A stretch of DNA of 64,000 nucleotides. Origin: Coprousia sp963931435 (GTDB lineage: Bacteria > Actinomycetota > Coriobacteriia > Coriobacteriales > Coriobacteriaceae). Within the stretch, counting starts at the first letter, position 1. The number at the start of each line of letters is the position of its first letter. The position numbers and the translations under genes are program-made. The stretch spans positions 310,001 through 374,000 of the forward strand of contig OZ007012.1 in assembly GCA_963931435.1 (NCBI GenBank). Direction: 5' to 3'. This document shows, in pieces, positions 27,119 to 34,230 of the stretch. The notes beneath the pieces are model-generated. The model searched no databases and had not been told where the DNA came from. It saw nothing but the letters and a program-made list of their open reading frames with translations.

Positions 27119-29135
27119 TCTGTTCATCGAGGACGGCGCGTACACGACGGTCGCATCCGCCGTCACGATCTTGCTGGTGCTCGCCCTGGTCTTCTCGTCG
27201 GCGACGGCGGCCTGGACGCTGACGCGCTCGGGAGACGTGCAGGCGAGCGCCGACGCCACCGCGCTCGCGGGCGCGAACGTGGTCTCCTCGTATCATACGG
27301 CCGCGACGGTGCTGGATGCCTCCATTCTGAGCATGGGGCTCGCGGGGTTCTGCGTGACCGGGGTCGGGCTGGTCGGTCTTCTGATCCCCGGCGCGCATGC
27401 CATCGCGGCCGATACGGTCGACGTGGGCCTGCGTATCCTGGAGTATCGCAACAAGTTCGCGTCTTCCGCGTCCAAGGGCCTGTCGACGGTCGAGAAGGCG
27501 CTGCCGCTGCTCGTCGCTGCGAACGGTACGCGCACCTGCCTGGCCCAGGGGCGCGGCGAAACCTCCTACACGGGCACGGCGCTTCCCGTCCCGCTCGCAT
27601 CCGCTTCGGAATTTCCCGCCCTTGAGGGAGACGCCGTCCCCACCGATTCCCTTGAGACGGCCGCCGATGGATTGGACGCCGCGGCCGCGGAACTCGAGGA
27701 GGCGTCTGAGGAGTCGGCGCGCGCCAAGGAGGCCGCCTGGCTCGTCGATTGCGGAAGGTCGGGCAGGAACATGCAGGAGCGCGCGGGAAGCCTCGCCGCG
27801 CTGAGCGCGGCGCAGAATTCGGATTACGCATCGAGCATCACCTGGGACCCCAGCGTGGGCATCGAGAGGACGCGCGCCTACTATCGCCAGCGCCTGGCGG
27901 CGAACGCTCCCGAAGGAGGGGGCGCCGAGGCGGCGGCCGACGCCGCTGCTCGGACGGCGTTTTACGAGTACGCCCTCAAGCAGTTCCAGAGCGCGTCGTT
28001 CACCGAGGCAGGTGGACGGGTCTCGTGCTCGGTTCCCTTGCTGCCGCGCAACACCCAGGAGGTGCGTTCAACCGAGCTGTACACCGATCCCGTGTGGCCA
28101 TCGACGCGGGAAGACGGCGGGCTGACCCTCCACTACGGGAGCTCGTGTCCCGGGGCGACGGGCCCGACCGGGCCGGCTCTGGCGCTTTCGGCCATCGACA
28201 GCGGGTCGGCGGTCGAGTGCCCCGTCTGCCGCTTCAGCGTGGGCGATGTGGGCAAGACCCCTGCCGCATCGACCTCCATCGACAACGGCTACGAGTACCA
28301 TCTGCGCGAGTTCACCCTGGCGCTCCAGGATTACGCGGCGTGCCGGAATCGGGAGCTGGAACTCGAGGAGAAGGCGCGCGGCGCCGCCGAGGGGGCGAGC
28401 CAGGAGTTCGAGGACGCCTTGGCGACGCTTGCGGGGAAGCGCCCGCGCATCGCGCCGCCGGGGAGGTACGGCTGCCTCGCGGTGGTGGTCACCGGGGCCG
28501 TTTCCTCTCCCGCTGACCTGATCAGCGATTTCGCGCCCGGATCGGAGCTTCCCGCGCGTGGAGCCCTGTCCGCGGCGGTGCTGGCTCCCGATGAGGCATC
28601 GGCGGACAACAACATCCTCTCGGAGTTCTTCAGCTCGCTCGAGGAACGCGCGGGCGGCGGTGGCGCCGCCGGGCTCGTGAGCGACGTCATGGGTCTTTGG
28701 GGATCGATCCTCGTGGCCTACGGCGATCTGGGCGAGAGCCTGGGGTCGGTGATGGATGACCTGCTGAGCGGCTTGGGCAGCCTGGGATTGGGATCTGTCG
28801 CCACGTGGCTGGGGGACCAGATAGACGCGGCGGTGCGGGGTCTCGGTTTCGAGCCGGTCGACCTGAGCCCGCTCAAGCCCGTGCTCACCGACTCCGCCAG
28901 CGTCATAGCCCATGCGGACGTTCCGGCTCTGGCCGACGTGCAGGATCTTCTGAGGTCGCTGCCGGTCGGGTCGACCGATTCCGCGGACATGCTCGAGGCG
29001 CTTCAATACGAGGTGGGGGAGCGCATCTCCTCGACCACCTTCACCATCGCCGAGATACCTCTGCCAGGTGGTGGATCCATACCCTTGACCATCCGCCTGG
29101 GGGACCTGGCATCCTTGGTGGGGGGTGCGCCATGA
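27090..29135 (+). CDS. TadG-like pilus-associated protein
   Basis: From the ATG at 27090 (behind GGAGGGAAGC) the product is 681 residues. An N-terminal membrane helix (about 20-42) is followed by DVQASADATALAGANVVSSY, the signature that follows the helix in TadG and related Flp proteins. The long extracytoplasmic part is Ala/Ser/Gly-rich with a predicted coiled coil near residues 190-230 and two Cys pairs (VECPVC). No von Willebrand domain was seen. The pre-helix sequence EDGAYTTVASA resembles the pseudopilin motif but has Ala where Glu is expected, so it may not be processed. It ends in ATGA overlap with the next gene. Confidence 0.65.
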   Translation: MTHGSRGGIDLFIEDGAYTTVASAVTILLVLALVFSSATAAWTLTRSGDVQASADATALAGANVVSSYHTAATVLDASILSMGLAGFCVTGVGLVGLLIPGAHAIAADTVDVGLRILEYRNKFASSASKGLSTVEKALPLLVAANGTRTCLAQGRGETSYTGTALPVPLASASEFPALEGDAVPTDSLETAADGLDAAAAELEEASEESARAKEAAWLVDCGRSGRNMQERAGSLAALSAAQNSDYASSITWDPSVGIERTRAYYRQRLAANAPEGGGAEAAADAAARTAFYEYALKQFQSASFTEAGGRVSCSVPLLPRNTQEVRSTELYTDPVWPSTREDGGLTLHYGSSCPGATGPTGPALALSAIDSGSAVECPVCRFSVGDVGKTPAASTSIDNGYEYHLREFTLALQDYAACRNRELELEEKARGAAEGASQEFEDALATLAGKRPRIAPPGRYGCLAVVVTGAVSSPADLISDFAPGSELPARGALSAAVLAPDEASADNNILSEFFSSLEERAGGGGAAGLVSDVMGLWGSILVAYGDLGESLGSVMDDLLSGLGSLGLGSVATWLGDQIDAAVRGLGFEPVDLSPLKPVLTDSASVIAHADVPALADVQDLLRSLPVGSTDSADMLEALQYEVGERISSTTFTIAEIPLPGGGSIPLTIRLGDLASLVGGAP

Positions 29136-29605
29136 GCTGCGGGATGATGAGGGAGGGGTCCGCTCAGGCGACGCTCGAGCTCGCCATCGTCGCGCCGGTG
29201 CTCATCGTGCTCGCGCTCATCGTCTTCAACCTCATGGCCTTTCTGAGTGCTTCCGCGCGCTTCGACCGCGTGGCGCCCGACATGGTGCTCGCGCACGGCG
29301 TCTCCCCTGCGGGGAGCAGCGGAGAGGGGATCGGGGCGGCCGACCAGGTCGAGCGTGCGCTGCGCGAGGCGATGGCGCCCTATGACGTCGAGATTGAGGT
29401 GGAGCGCCTTGCAGAAGGCTCGGGAGGGGGCGGGGAGTCTCTCCTCACCCTGGTTGGCTCGCTGAGCACCTATCGGTGCACCATGCGCATGAAGCCTTGG
29501 CCGAGCGGTTTGAGCATAGCGGGGGTTTCGTTGGGGGCGCCGGCGTTTCTGGTGCACGAGCGCGAGGTGGTCGTCGACCCCTGGCGCCCAGGGGTGGTGA
29601 TGTGA
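29132..29605 (+). CDS. TadE/TadF-like pseudopilin
   Basis: The 157-residue protein starts in a 4-base overlap with the TadG-like gene. MREGSAQATLELAIVAPVLIV is a short leader plus hydrophobic helix; cleavage after Ala11 gives Gln+1 and Glu+5. The remaining residues form an extracytoplasmic domain ending near the C-terminal GVVM. It belongs to the TadE/TadF group of minor pilins and is the fourth gene in this operon with the same Ala-Gln-x-Thr-x-Glu site. Confidence 0.75.
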   Translation: MSCGMMREGSAQATLELAIVAPVLIVLALIVFNLMAFLSASARFDRVAPDMVLAHGVSPAGSSGEGIGAADQVERALREAMAPYDVEIEVERLAEGSGGGGESLLTLVGSLSTYRCTMRMKPWPSGLSIAGVSLGAPAFLVHEREVVVDPWRPGVVM

Positions 29606-29606
29606 C

Positions 29607-30005
29607 GTGGATGCACGTGACGAGTTCGTGCTGATGTGCCGCGTGGTGGAGGAGCTCGGATGGGACCGCAGCCAGCTGGTGGTCGCGCGGACGTTCATCG
29701 ATCGGTTGCTGGGCATGGTCGCGTATCGGCGAAGCGGCGTCGTCCTCGGCTTTCCCCGTTGCTCGTCGGTTCACACCTGTTTCATGCGTGCTCCGATCGA
29801 CCTGGTGTTCGTCGGAGCATGCGGCGAGATCCTGCGTGTCGAGCGGCACGTGCCGCCCTGGCGCATATCGAGCTGCCGAGGCGCCCGGATGGTCCTCGAG
29901 CGATTCTCGGGCGTACCGGCTTCCGTCCGGGCAACGGGGCGGTTCGCATGCGCCCCATGGCCCAATCGGTCGGGTCCTGTCCGACAGGAGGATCGGATTC
30001 TGTAG
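29607..30005 (+). CDS. DUF192 domain protein at the end of the Tad operon
   Basis: A GTG one base after the previous stop begins this 132-residue protein. FIDRLLGMVAYRR, GFPRCSSVHTCFMRAPIDLVFVG (in parts) and LRVERHVPPWR follow the DUF192 (COG1430) pattern, small beta proteins of unknown activity often exported or fused to secretion genes. No signal peptide is present here. DUF192 proteins recur beside actinobacterial Tad genes, which supports membership of the operon. The C-terminal 30 residues are Arg/Pro-rich and not conserved. Confidence 0.75.
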   Translation: MDARDEFVLMCRVVEELGWDRSQLVVARTFIDRLLGMVAYRRSGVVLGFPRCSSVHTCFMRAPIDLVFVGACGEILRVERHVPPWRISSCRGARMVLERFSGVPASVRATGRFACAPWPNRSGPVRQEDRIL

Positions 30006-30011
30006 AGAAAC

Positions 30012-30045
30012 AAAATCAGGTCAGAGGCGATACATCCTCTGACCT
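30012..30045 (-). terminator. Terminator downstream of tRNA-Thr (bidirectional hairpin)
   Basis: AGGTCAGAGG (30018-30027) and CCTCTGACCT (30036-30045) form a perfect 10-bp stem with an 8-base loop. On the minus strand it is followed by GATTTTGTTTC, a good T tract, so it ends the tRNA transcript; it also lies just after the Tad operon. Confidence 0.85.
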
Positions 30046-30057
30046 GCTGCAATTCGA

Positions 30058-30133
30058 TGGAGCCAGCAATGAGACTCGAACTCATGACCCCCGCTTTACG
30101 AGAGCGGTGCTCTACCAACTGAGCTATGCTGGC
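30058..30133 (-). tRNA. tRNA-Thr (anticodon CGT)
   Basis: On the minus strand the 76-base cloverleaf begins GCCAGCATAGCTCAGTTGGT and ends with TGCTGGC, discriminator T and an encoded CCA. The anticodon stem CCGCT/AGCGG encloses the loop CTCGTAA, giving anticodon CGT, which reads ACG Thr codons. The T arm reads GAGTTCGAGTC. A terminator follows immediately. Confidence 0.95.
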
Positions 30134-30472
30134 GGCCACATGCGGCGGGAGTCCCGCCGACGGATGATAATACTACGTTGAAACGGTGCGGCGTGCAAGG
30201 GGGATGTGAAAAACAGCCGCATGTTTTTCAGGCGGAGCGCGTTCCCGCTGCATCGATGGCGAGTCCGTCCGCAGCGTGGACGCATTCCAGGATTCGCAAA
30301 CGGTCGGAATGCGCCCGCGGGCGGTATCTCGTCGGCAGGTACCTGCTGCGAAATTGACGCCTCCAATCCGGGTGATATCATCAAACTTTAAGTGTGAAAC
30401 ACGATATGAGCAGGTGGAATCCAGCCTGCCCAGGCATCTGATCCCATGCGGCGTGCAGGGGGTGGCGCATAG
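30134..30472. other. Regulatory gap before the PTS genes
   Basis: This 339-base gap separates the divergently transcribed tRNA and PTS genes. It contains an inverted repeat TGAAAAAC (30207-30214) / GTTTTTCA (30223-30230) with an 8-base loop, and a promoter and palindrome listed separately. No ORF with a plausible product was seen. Confidence 0.5.
30354..30402 (+). promoter_or_regulatory. Promoter and possible GntR operator for the PTS/GntR operon
   Basis: TTGACG (30354-30359) and TATCAT (30376-30381) are spaced 16 bases apart, the best -35/-10 pair in the window. Eleven bases further is GTGTGAAACAC (30392-30402), a 4+3+4 palindrome placed at about +5 to +15. That position suits a repressor, and the GntR/UTRA gene of the same operon is the obvious candidate; this link is inference. 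Confidence 0.55.
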
Positions 30473-30898
30473 ATGGTCGGGATACTCATCACCGGACACG
30501 GCGAGAGCGCGCCGGGTTTGAAGAGCGCGGCCGACATGGTCGCTGGGTGCCGGTCCCACATCGTCGCGATCCCGCTCACGGATGCGAACGCTGCGGACTT
30601 CGATCGGAGCCTTCGCCGCAAGGCGGAGGTCATACTCGCCGAATGCGGGAGCGTTCTGGTTCTGGCGGACATCATGGGTGGGACCCCGTTCAGCCAGGCG
30701 ATGCTGTGCGCGCATGAACTGGGCGGCATCGAGGTGGTATGCGGTGCCAACCTGCCCATGCTCATCGAGGTGCTGGCCGCCCGCGACCAGGGCGCCGACC
30801 TCGCCCGCCTCGTCGCCGTCGCCGTCGAGGCGGGGCGCCTCGGGGTGGATCATCTCCCGCCTGCTCTGCTCGATGGCGCGAGCGGAGTGGGAGGGTAG
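30473..30898 (+). CDS. PTS mannose-family EIIA component
   Basis: The 141-residue protein starts MVGILITGHGESAPGL; His9 is the phosphorylated residue of EIIA-Man. LVLADIMGGTPFSQAM is the other hallmark. It accepts phosphate from HPr and passes it to EIIB in the cytoplasm. EIIB and a GntR regulator follow, but no EIIC or EIID membrane component is present in the window, so the sugar is unknown and the set is incomplete here. The His and gene order clearly point to the mannose superfamily rather than fructose or glucose types. Confidence 0.88.
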   Translation: MVGILITGHGESAPGLKSAADMVAGCRSHIVAIPLTDANAADFDRSLRRKAEVILAECGSVLVLADIMGGTPFSQAMLCAHELGGIEVVCGANLPMLIEVLAARDQGADLARLVAVAVEAGRLGVDHLPPALLDGASGVGG

Positions 30899-30976
30899 GC
30901 TCGGCGGCCGGGACACGGCATCGAGGTCTCCGAAGGAAACGCAGGGCATCAAGGGCTTGAAACAGAGGGGAACGTC

Positions 30977-31459
30977 ATGGCAGAGTCCAACATCCTATTG
31001 ACGCGCATCGACAACCGCCTGATCCATGGGCAGGTGGCGACCCAGTGGAACGCTACGCTGGGCGCCAGCATGATCGTCGTCGCCAACAACGAGGTGGCGC
31101 AGAACACCGTCCGGCAGAACCTCATGAAGATCGCCACCCCGGCCGGGGTGCAGGTCCGGTTCCTCACGCTGCAGCATGCCATCGACGGCATCGGCGACAT
31201 CTCGGACAAGCAGAAGATCTTCCTTTTGGTGGAGACGCCGGAGGATGCGCTCGAGCTGGTCGAGGGCGGTGTCCCCATCACCAAGGTCAACATCGGCAAC
31301 ATGCACATGTCCGAGGGCAAGCGCCAGGTCGCTTCATCGGTCGCGGTGGACGACGTCGACGTGGACGTGTTCCGCAAGCTGCTGGATCGCGGCATCGAGC
31401 TCGAGATACGCCGTCTTCCCAGCACCCCGCCGGAGGACCTCGCCAGGCTGTTCGACTGA
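30977..31459 (+). CDS. PTS mannose/N-acetylgalactosamine-family EIIB component
   Basis: The 160-residue protein begins MAESNILLTRIDNRLIHGQV; the His in RLIHGQV is the phosphorylation site of mannose-family EIIB. ATQWNATLGASMIVVANNEVA and EGGVPITKVNIGNMH are family signatures, closest by eye to AgaB/SorB-type proteins. It receives phosphate from EIIA and would pass it to the sugar bound by EIIC/EIID. It lies 78 bases after EIIA with an AGAGGGGAACGTC site. The permease must be encoded elsewhere or the pair may be regulatory. Confidence 0.9.
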   Translation: MAESNILLTRIDNRLIHGQVATQWNATLGASMIVVANNEVAQNTVRQNLMKIATPAGVQVRFLTLQHAIDGIGDISDKQKIFLLVETPEDALELVEGGVPITKVNIGNMHMSEGKRQVASSVAVDDVDVDVFRKLLDRGIELEIRRLPSTPPEDLARLFD

Positions 31460-31460
31460 C

Positions 31461-32180
31461 ATGGGCGAGGACGTCACGGGGCACCCCCTGTATCGAAGCC
31501 TCGTCTCGACGCTGATCGAGCGCATATCGTGCAGCCTGTGCGGGGGCGAGGCGCTCCCATCTGAGCGCGCTCTGGCGGCCAGCTACGGGGTGTCCCGTAC
31601 GACGGTGCGCCTGGCTCTTGCCGAGCTGGAGCGAATGGGCCTCATCGTTCGGCGCCAGGGCGTGGGCACCTTCGTCGCCGAGCGCCCCGAGACGCCGCTG
31701 CGCTGCCGGGGCTATCGCTTCGCCGACCACATGAGGGCGCTCGGTCGCATCCCCTGGACCCGGACCGTCTCGTTCGATCGGGTCGAGCTGGATGAGCGCA
31801 TCGCCAAGATCTTGGGCCGCGATCCGGGCGACGCGGCGTATCGATGGCGCCTCGTTCATGAGGCGGACGGCGCGCCGGTGCTTGCAGAGGAGGCGTGGCT
31901 GCCCTGTGTGCGCTTCGGTTCCCTCTCAAGTGCCGACGTGGAGACGCGCGAGCTCCCGGATCTCATCGGCGCCATCGCTCCCGCGGCGGTGCGCAGGGTG
32001 AAGGAAGAGCTGAGCGCCCTCGCCGCGAAGCGCGAGCAGGCCCATGCGCTGCGCGTGCCGCTCGGAACGCCCCTGCTGCTGCGCACGTCCACCTACGAGG
32101 ACGCTTCCGGCGCGGCGGTAGCTGCCTCGCGCTCGTTTGCGGCATGCGATCGGTTCACCTATCCCGTCTTGCTATCCTGA
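31461..32180 (+). CDS. GntR-family transcriptional regulator with UTRA domain
   Basis: The ATG lies one base after the EIIB stop, giving 239 residues. The N-terminal winged helix has LPSERALAASYGVSRTTVRLAL and RQGVGTFVAE, typical of GntR. The C-terminal UTRA domain (about residues 90-238) has YRWRLVHEADGAPVLAEEAWLP, read in parts, and binds small effectors such as sugar phosphates. HutC-subfamily members usually repress a neighbouring sugar operon, so this one probably controls the PTS pair, perhaps through the palindrome at 30392-30402. Confidence 0.92.
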   Translation: MGEDVTGHPLYRSLVSTLIERISCSLCGGEALPSERALAASYGVSRTTVRLALAELERMGLIVRRQGVGTFVAERPETPLRCRGYRFADHMRALGRIPWTRTVSFDRVELDERIAKILGRDPGDAAYRWRLVHEADGAPVLAEEAWLPCVRFGSLSSADVETRELPDLIGAIAPAAVRRVKEELSALAAKREQAHALRVPLGTPLLLRTSTYEDASGAAVAASRSFAACDRFTYPVLLS

Positions 32181-32406
32181 GCGTTGACTCCGGGATACGT
32201 GCCGCAGGGAGCGCGTTCACTCCGCATGCGTCCGGGAAGCGTAACGCCTTGGTAAACGATATGCACCCATTCTGCGCTTTTCTGAAGCTCGCGGGTTAGT
32301 GAGCGATGCGGTTGGATACACTTACAGGCAGGTGAGGCATGGGGAGGAATCGCTCCGCCTGAGCTGCAACGTGTTCGATAAGGACGCAGAGAGAGTGGAG
32401 GAAGGC

Positions 32407-33867
32407 ATGAACAAGCGAACGAAGATCGTATGCACCATGGGTCCGGCGTGCGATGACGAGGACGTGCTGCGCGAGATGATCAAGTCGGGCATGAACGTTG
32501 CCCGCTTCAACTTCTCGCACGGCAGCCACGAAGAGCATCACGAGCGCATGGAGCGCGTGAAGCGCGTCGCCGCCGAGCTGGGCGTTCCCGTGGGCATCCT
32601 GCTCGACACCAAGGGCCCCGAGATTCGCACGGGCTTCTTGGAGGGGCACGCCAAGGTGACGCTGACGGCGGGGGAGCAAGTGGTGGTGACCGCTGCGGAG
32701 ACCTCCGAGGAGCGTTTGGGAACGGCTGAGCATTTCTATCTCGATCATTTAGAGCTGCCGCGCGAGGTGCGCATCGGCGGCTCTATTCTTATCGATGACG
32801 GCCTGATCGAGCTCACCGTCTACAAGATCGACGGTCAGGACATGTACTGCACCGTGCAGAACGGTGGAGAGCTGGGCGAGAAGAAGGGCGTGAACGTCCC
32901 TAATGCCAAGCTCTCGCTTCCCGCGCTCACCGAGCAGGACCGCGAGGACATCCTGTTCGGCCTCGAGGAGGGCATCGACTTCATTGCGGCCTCGTTCATC
33001 CGCGATGCCGAGGGCGTGAAGGAGATCCGCGAGCTGTGCCGCGAGAACGGCGGCGAGAACGTCGACATCTTCCCCAAGATCGAGTGCGCGCTGGCGGTCT
33101 ACCACTTCGATGACATCCTCAAGGTGTCCGACGGCATCATGGTGGCCCGCGGCGACCTGGGCGTCGAGGTGGCGCCCGAGGTGTGCCCCGTCATCCAGAA
33201 GGAGATCATCCAGAAGTGCAACGCCGCGTGCAAGCCGGTCATCACCGCCACGCAGATGCTCGACTCGATGATTCGCAACCCGCGCCCGACGCGCGCCGAG
33301 GTGACCGACGTGGCCAACGCCATCAACGACGGCACCGACGCGACGATGCTCTCCGGCGAGACGGCGGCCGGCAAGTACCCGCTCGAGGCCGTGAAGATGA
33401 TGGCCAACATCGCCCTCATCGCCGAGGCGACCATGCCCGAGCACAAGCCGCTTGATTTCGACCTTCTGGATCCGGGCCGCAACAAGGTGAACGCCGCCGT
33501 GGGCCTCTCCGCTGTGACCACCGCTTTCAACGTGGGCGCCAAGGCCATCCTCACGCCCACCAACACCGGCCGGTCGGCGCGTCTGGTCTCCAACTTCCGC
33601 CCCGTCCTGCCCATCCAGGCGGTCACGCCCAACGACTGGGCCGTGCGCAAGATGACGGTGTACTGGGGCGTCGAGCCCATCCTCTCCGGCCGCTCGGTGG
33701 GCAGCATCGCCTACGTCGTGGACAACGCCGTGGTCGAGGCCAAGATGACGGGCATCGTCAAGAAGGGCGAGCTCGTGGTGGTCACCGCCGGCGACCCCGC
33801 CATCGCCGTGGTCACCGCTGACGGCCAGGCGTCGACCAACGTGGTCTACGTGGCCCAGGTGATCTAG
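32407..33867 (+). CDS. pyk: Pyruvate kinase, copy 2
   Basis: This 486-residue pyruvate kinase starts MNKRTKIVCTMGPACDD behind GGAGGAAGG; the open frame extends 108 bases upstream but lacks a ribosome site there. It carries NFSHG, LLDTKGPEIRTG, FPKIECALAV, MVARGDLGVE and ATQMLDSMIRNPRPTRAE. Catalytic residues are intact. The protein has the same length as copy 1 (11853-13313) and clearly arose by duplication, but the C-terminal effector domains differ most, suggesting different allosteric control. It follows the PTS/GntR operon after a 226-base gap. Confidence 0.96.
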   Translation: MNKRTKIVCTMGPACDDEDVLREMIKSGMNVARFNFSHGSHEEHHERMERVKRVAAELGVPVGILLDTKGPEIRTGFLEGHAKVTLTAGEQVVVTAAETSEERLGTAEHFYLDHLELPREVRIGGSILIDDGLIELTVYKIDGQDMYCTVQNGGELGEKKGVNVPNAKLSLPALTEQDREDILFGLEEGIDFIAASFIRDAEGVKEIRELCRENGGENVDIFPKIECALAVYHFDDILKVSDGIMVARGDLGVEVAPEVCPVIQKEIIQKCNAACKPVITATQMLDSMIRNPRPTRAEVTDVANAINDGTDATMLSGETAAGKYPLEAVKMMANIALIAEATMPEHKPLDFDLLDPGRNKVNAAVGLSAVTTAFNVGAKAILTPTNTGRSARLVSNFRPVLPIQAVTPNDWAVRKMTVYWGVEPILSGRSVGSIAYVVDNAVVEAKMTGIVKKGELVVVTAGDPAIAVVTADGQASTNVVYVAQVI

Positions 33868-34230
33868 ACAATCGCTAGACTGCCGAACCCGCCCTCTCGC
33901 GGGGAAGAAAGCCGCTTGAAGCGCCCGTCCGCCATCCGATGCGGGCGGGCGCCTCATGTACAGCCGTTGGCCGCTGCCGGTCGACCGCTGGGCGCAAGGA
34001 CAGCTTCCATTGGGTATCAGAGGGTGATCGCCTCCAACGGCGAAGACCTTGCGTAGTGACTGGGGGATTTGCACATAGGCTCCCCTTCGCTCTCTGACGG
34101 ACGCGCTGCGGATCGTTATGGAAAGCCCCCATCTCCCGGACCTTGCTTTCCGGTGCGGGAGATGGGGGCGAATCAGTTCGGGGTGGGCTCGCGTTTGGAT
34201 GCGGGCGATGCAGGGAGGCGGTGCGCGGCT
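33868..34230. other. Gap between convergent genes, hairpins only
   Basis: The 363 bases between pyk copy 2 and the lectin gene contain GCGCCCGTCCGC (33921-33932) pairing with GCGGGCGGGCGC (33941-33952), a possible pyk terminator without T tract, and the stronger minus-strand terminator at 34125-34169. Nothing else is recognisable. Confidence 0.5.
34118..34169 (-). terminator. Terminator of the lectin/GH3/threonine-aldolase operon
   Basis: GCCCCCATCTCCCG (34125-34138) pairs perfectly with CGGGAGATGGGGGC (34156-34169), a 14-bp stem with a 17-base loop. On the minus strand it is followed by TTTCC and lies about 60 bases after the lectin gene stop. Confidence 0.8.

Noticed and set aside
30207..30230. 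Inverted repeat TGAAAAAC/GTTTTTCA as a terminator
   Set aside because: The stem is AT-rich with an 8-base loop and no gene ends just before it on either strand, so termination is not supported.
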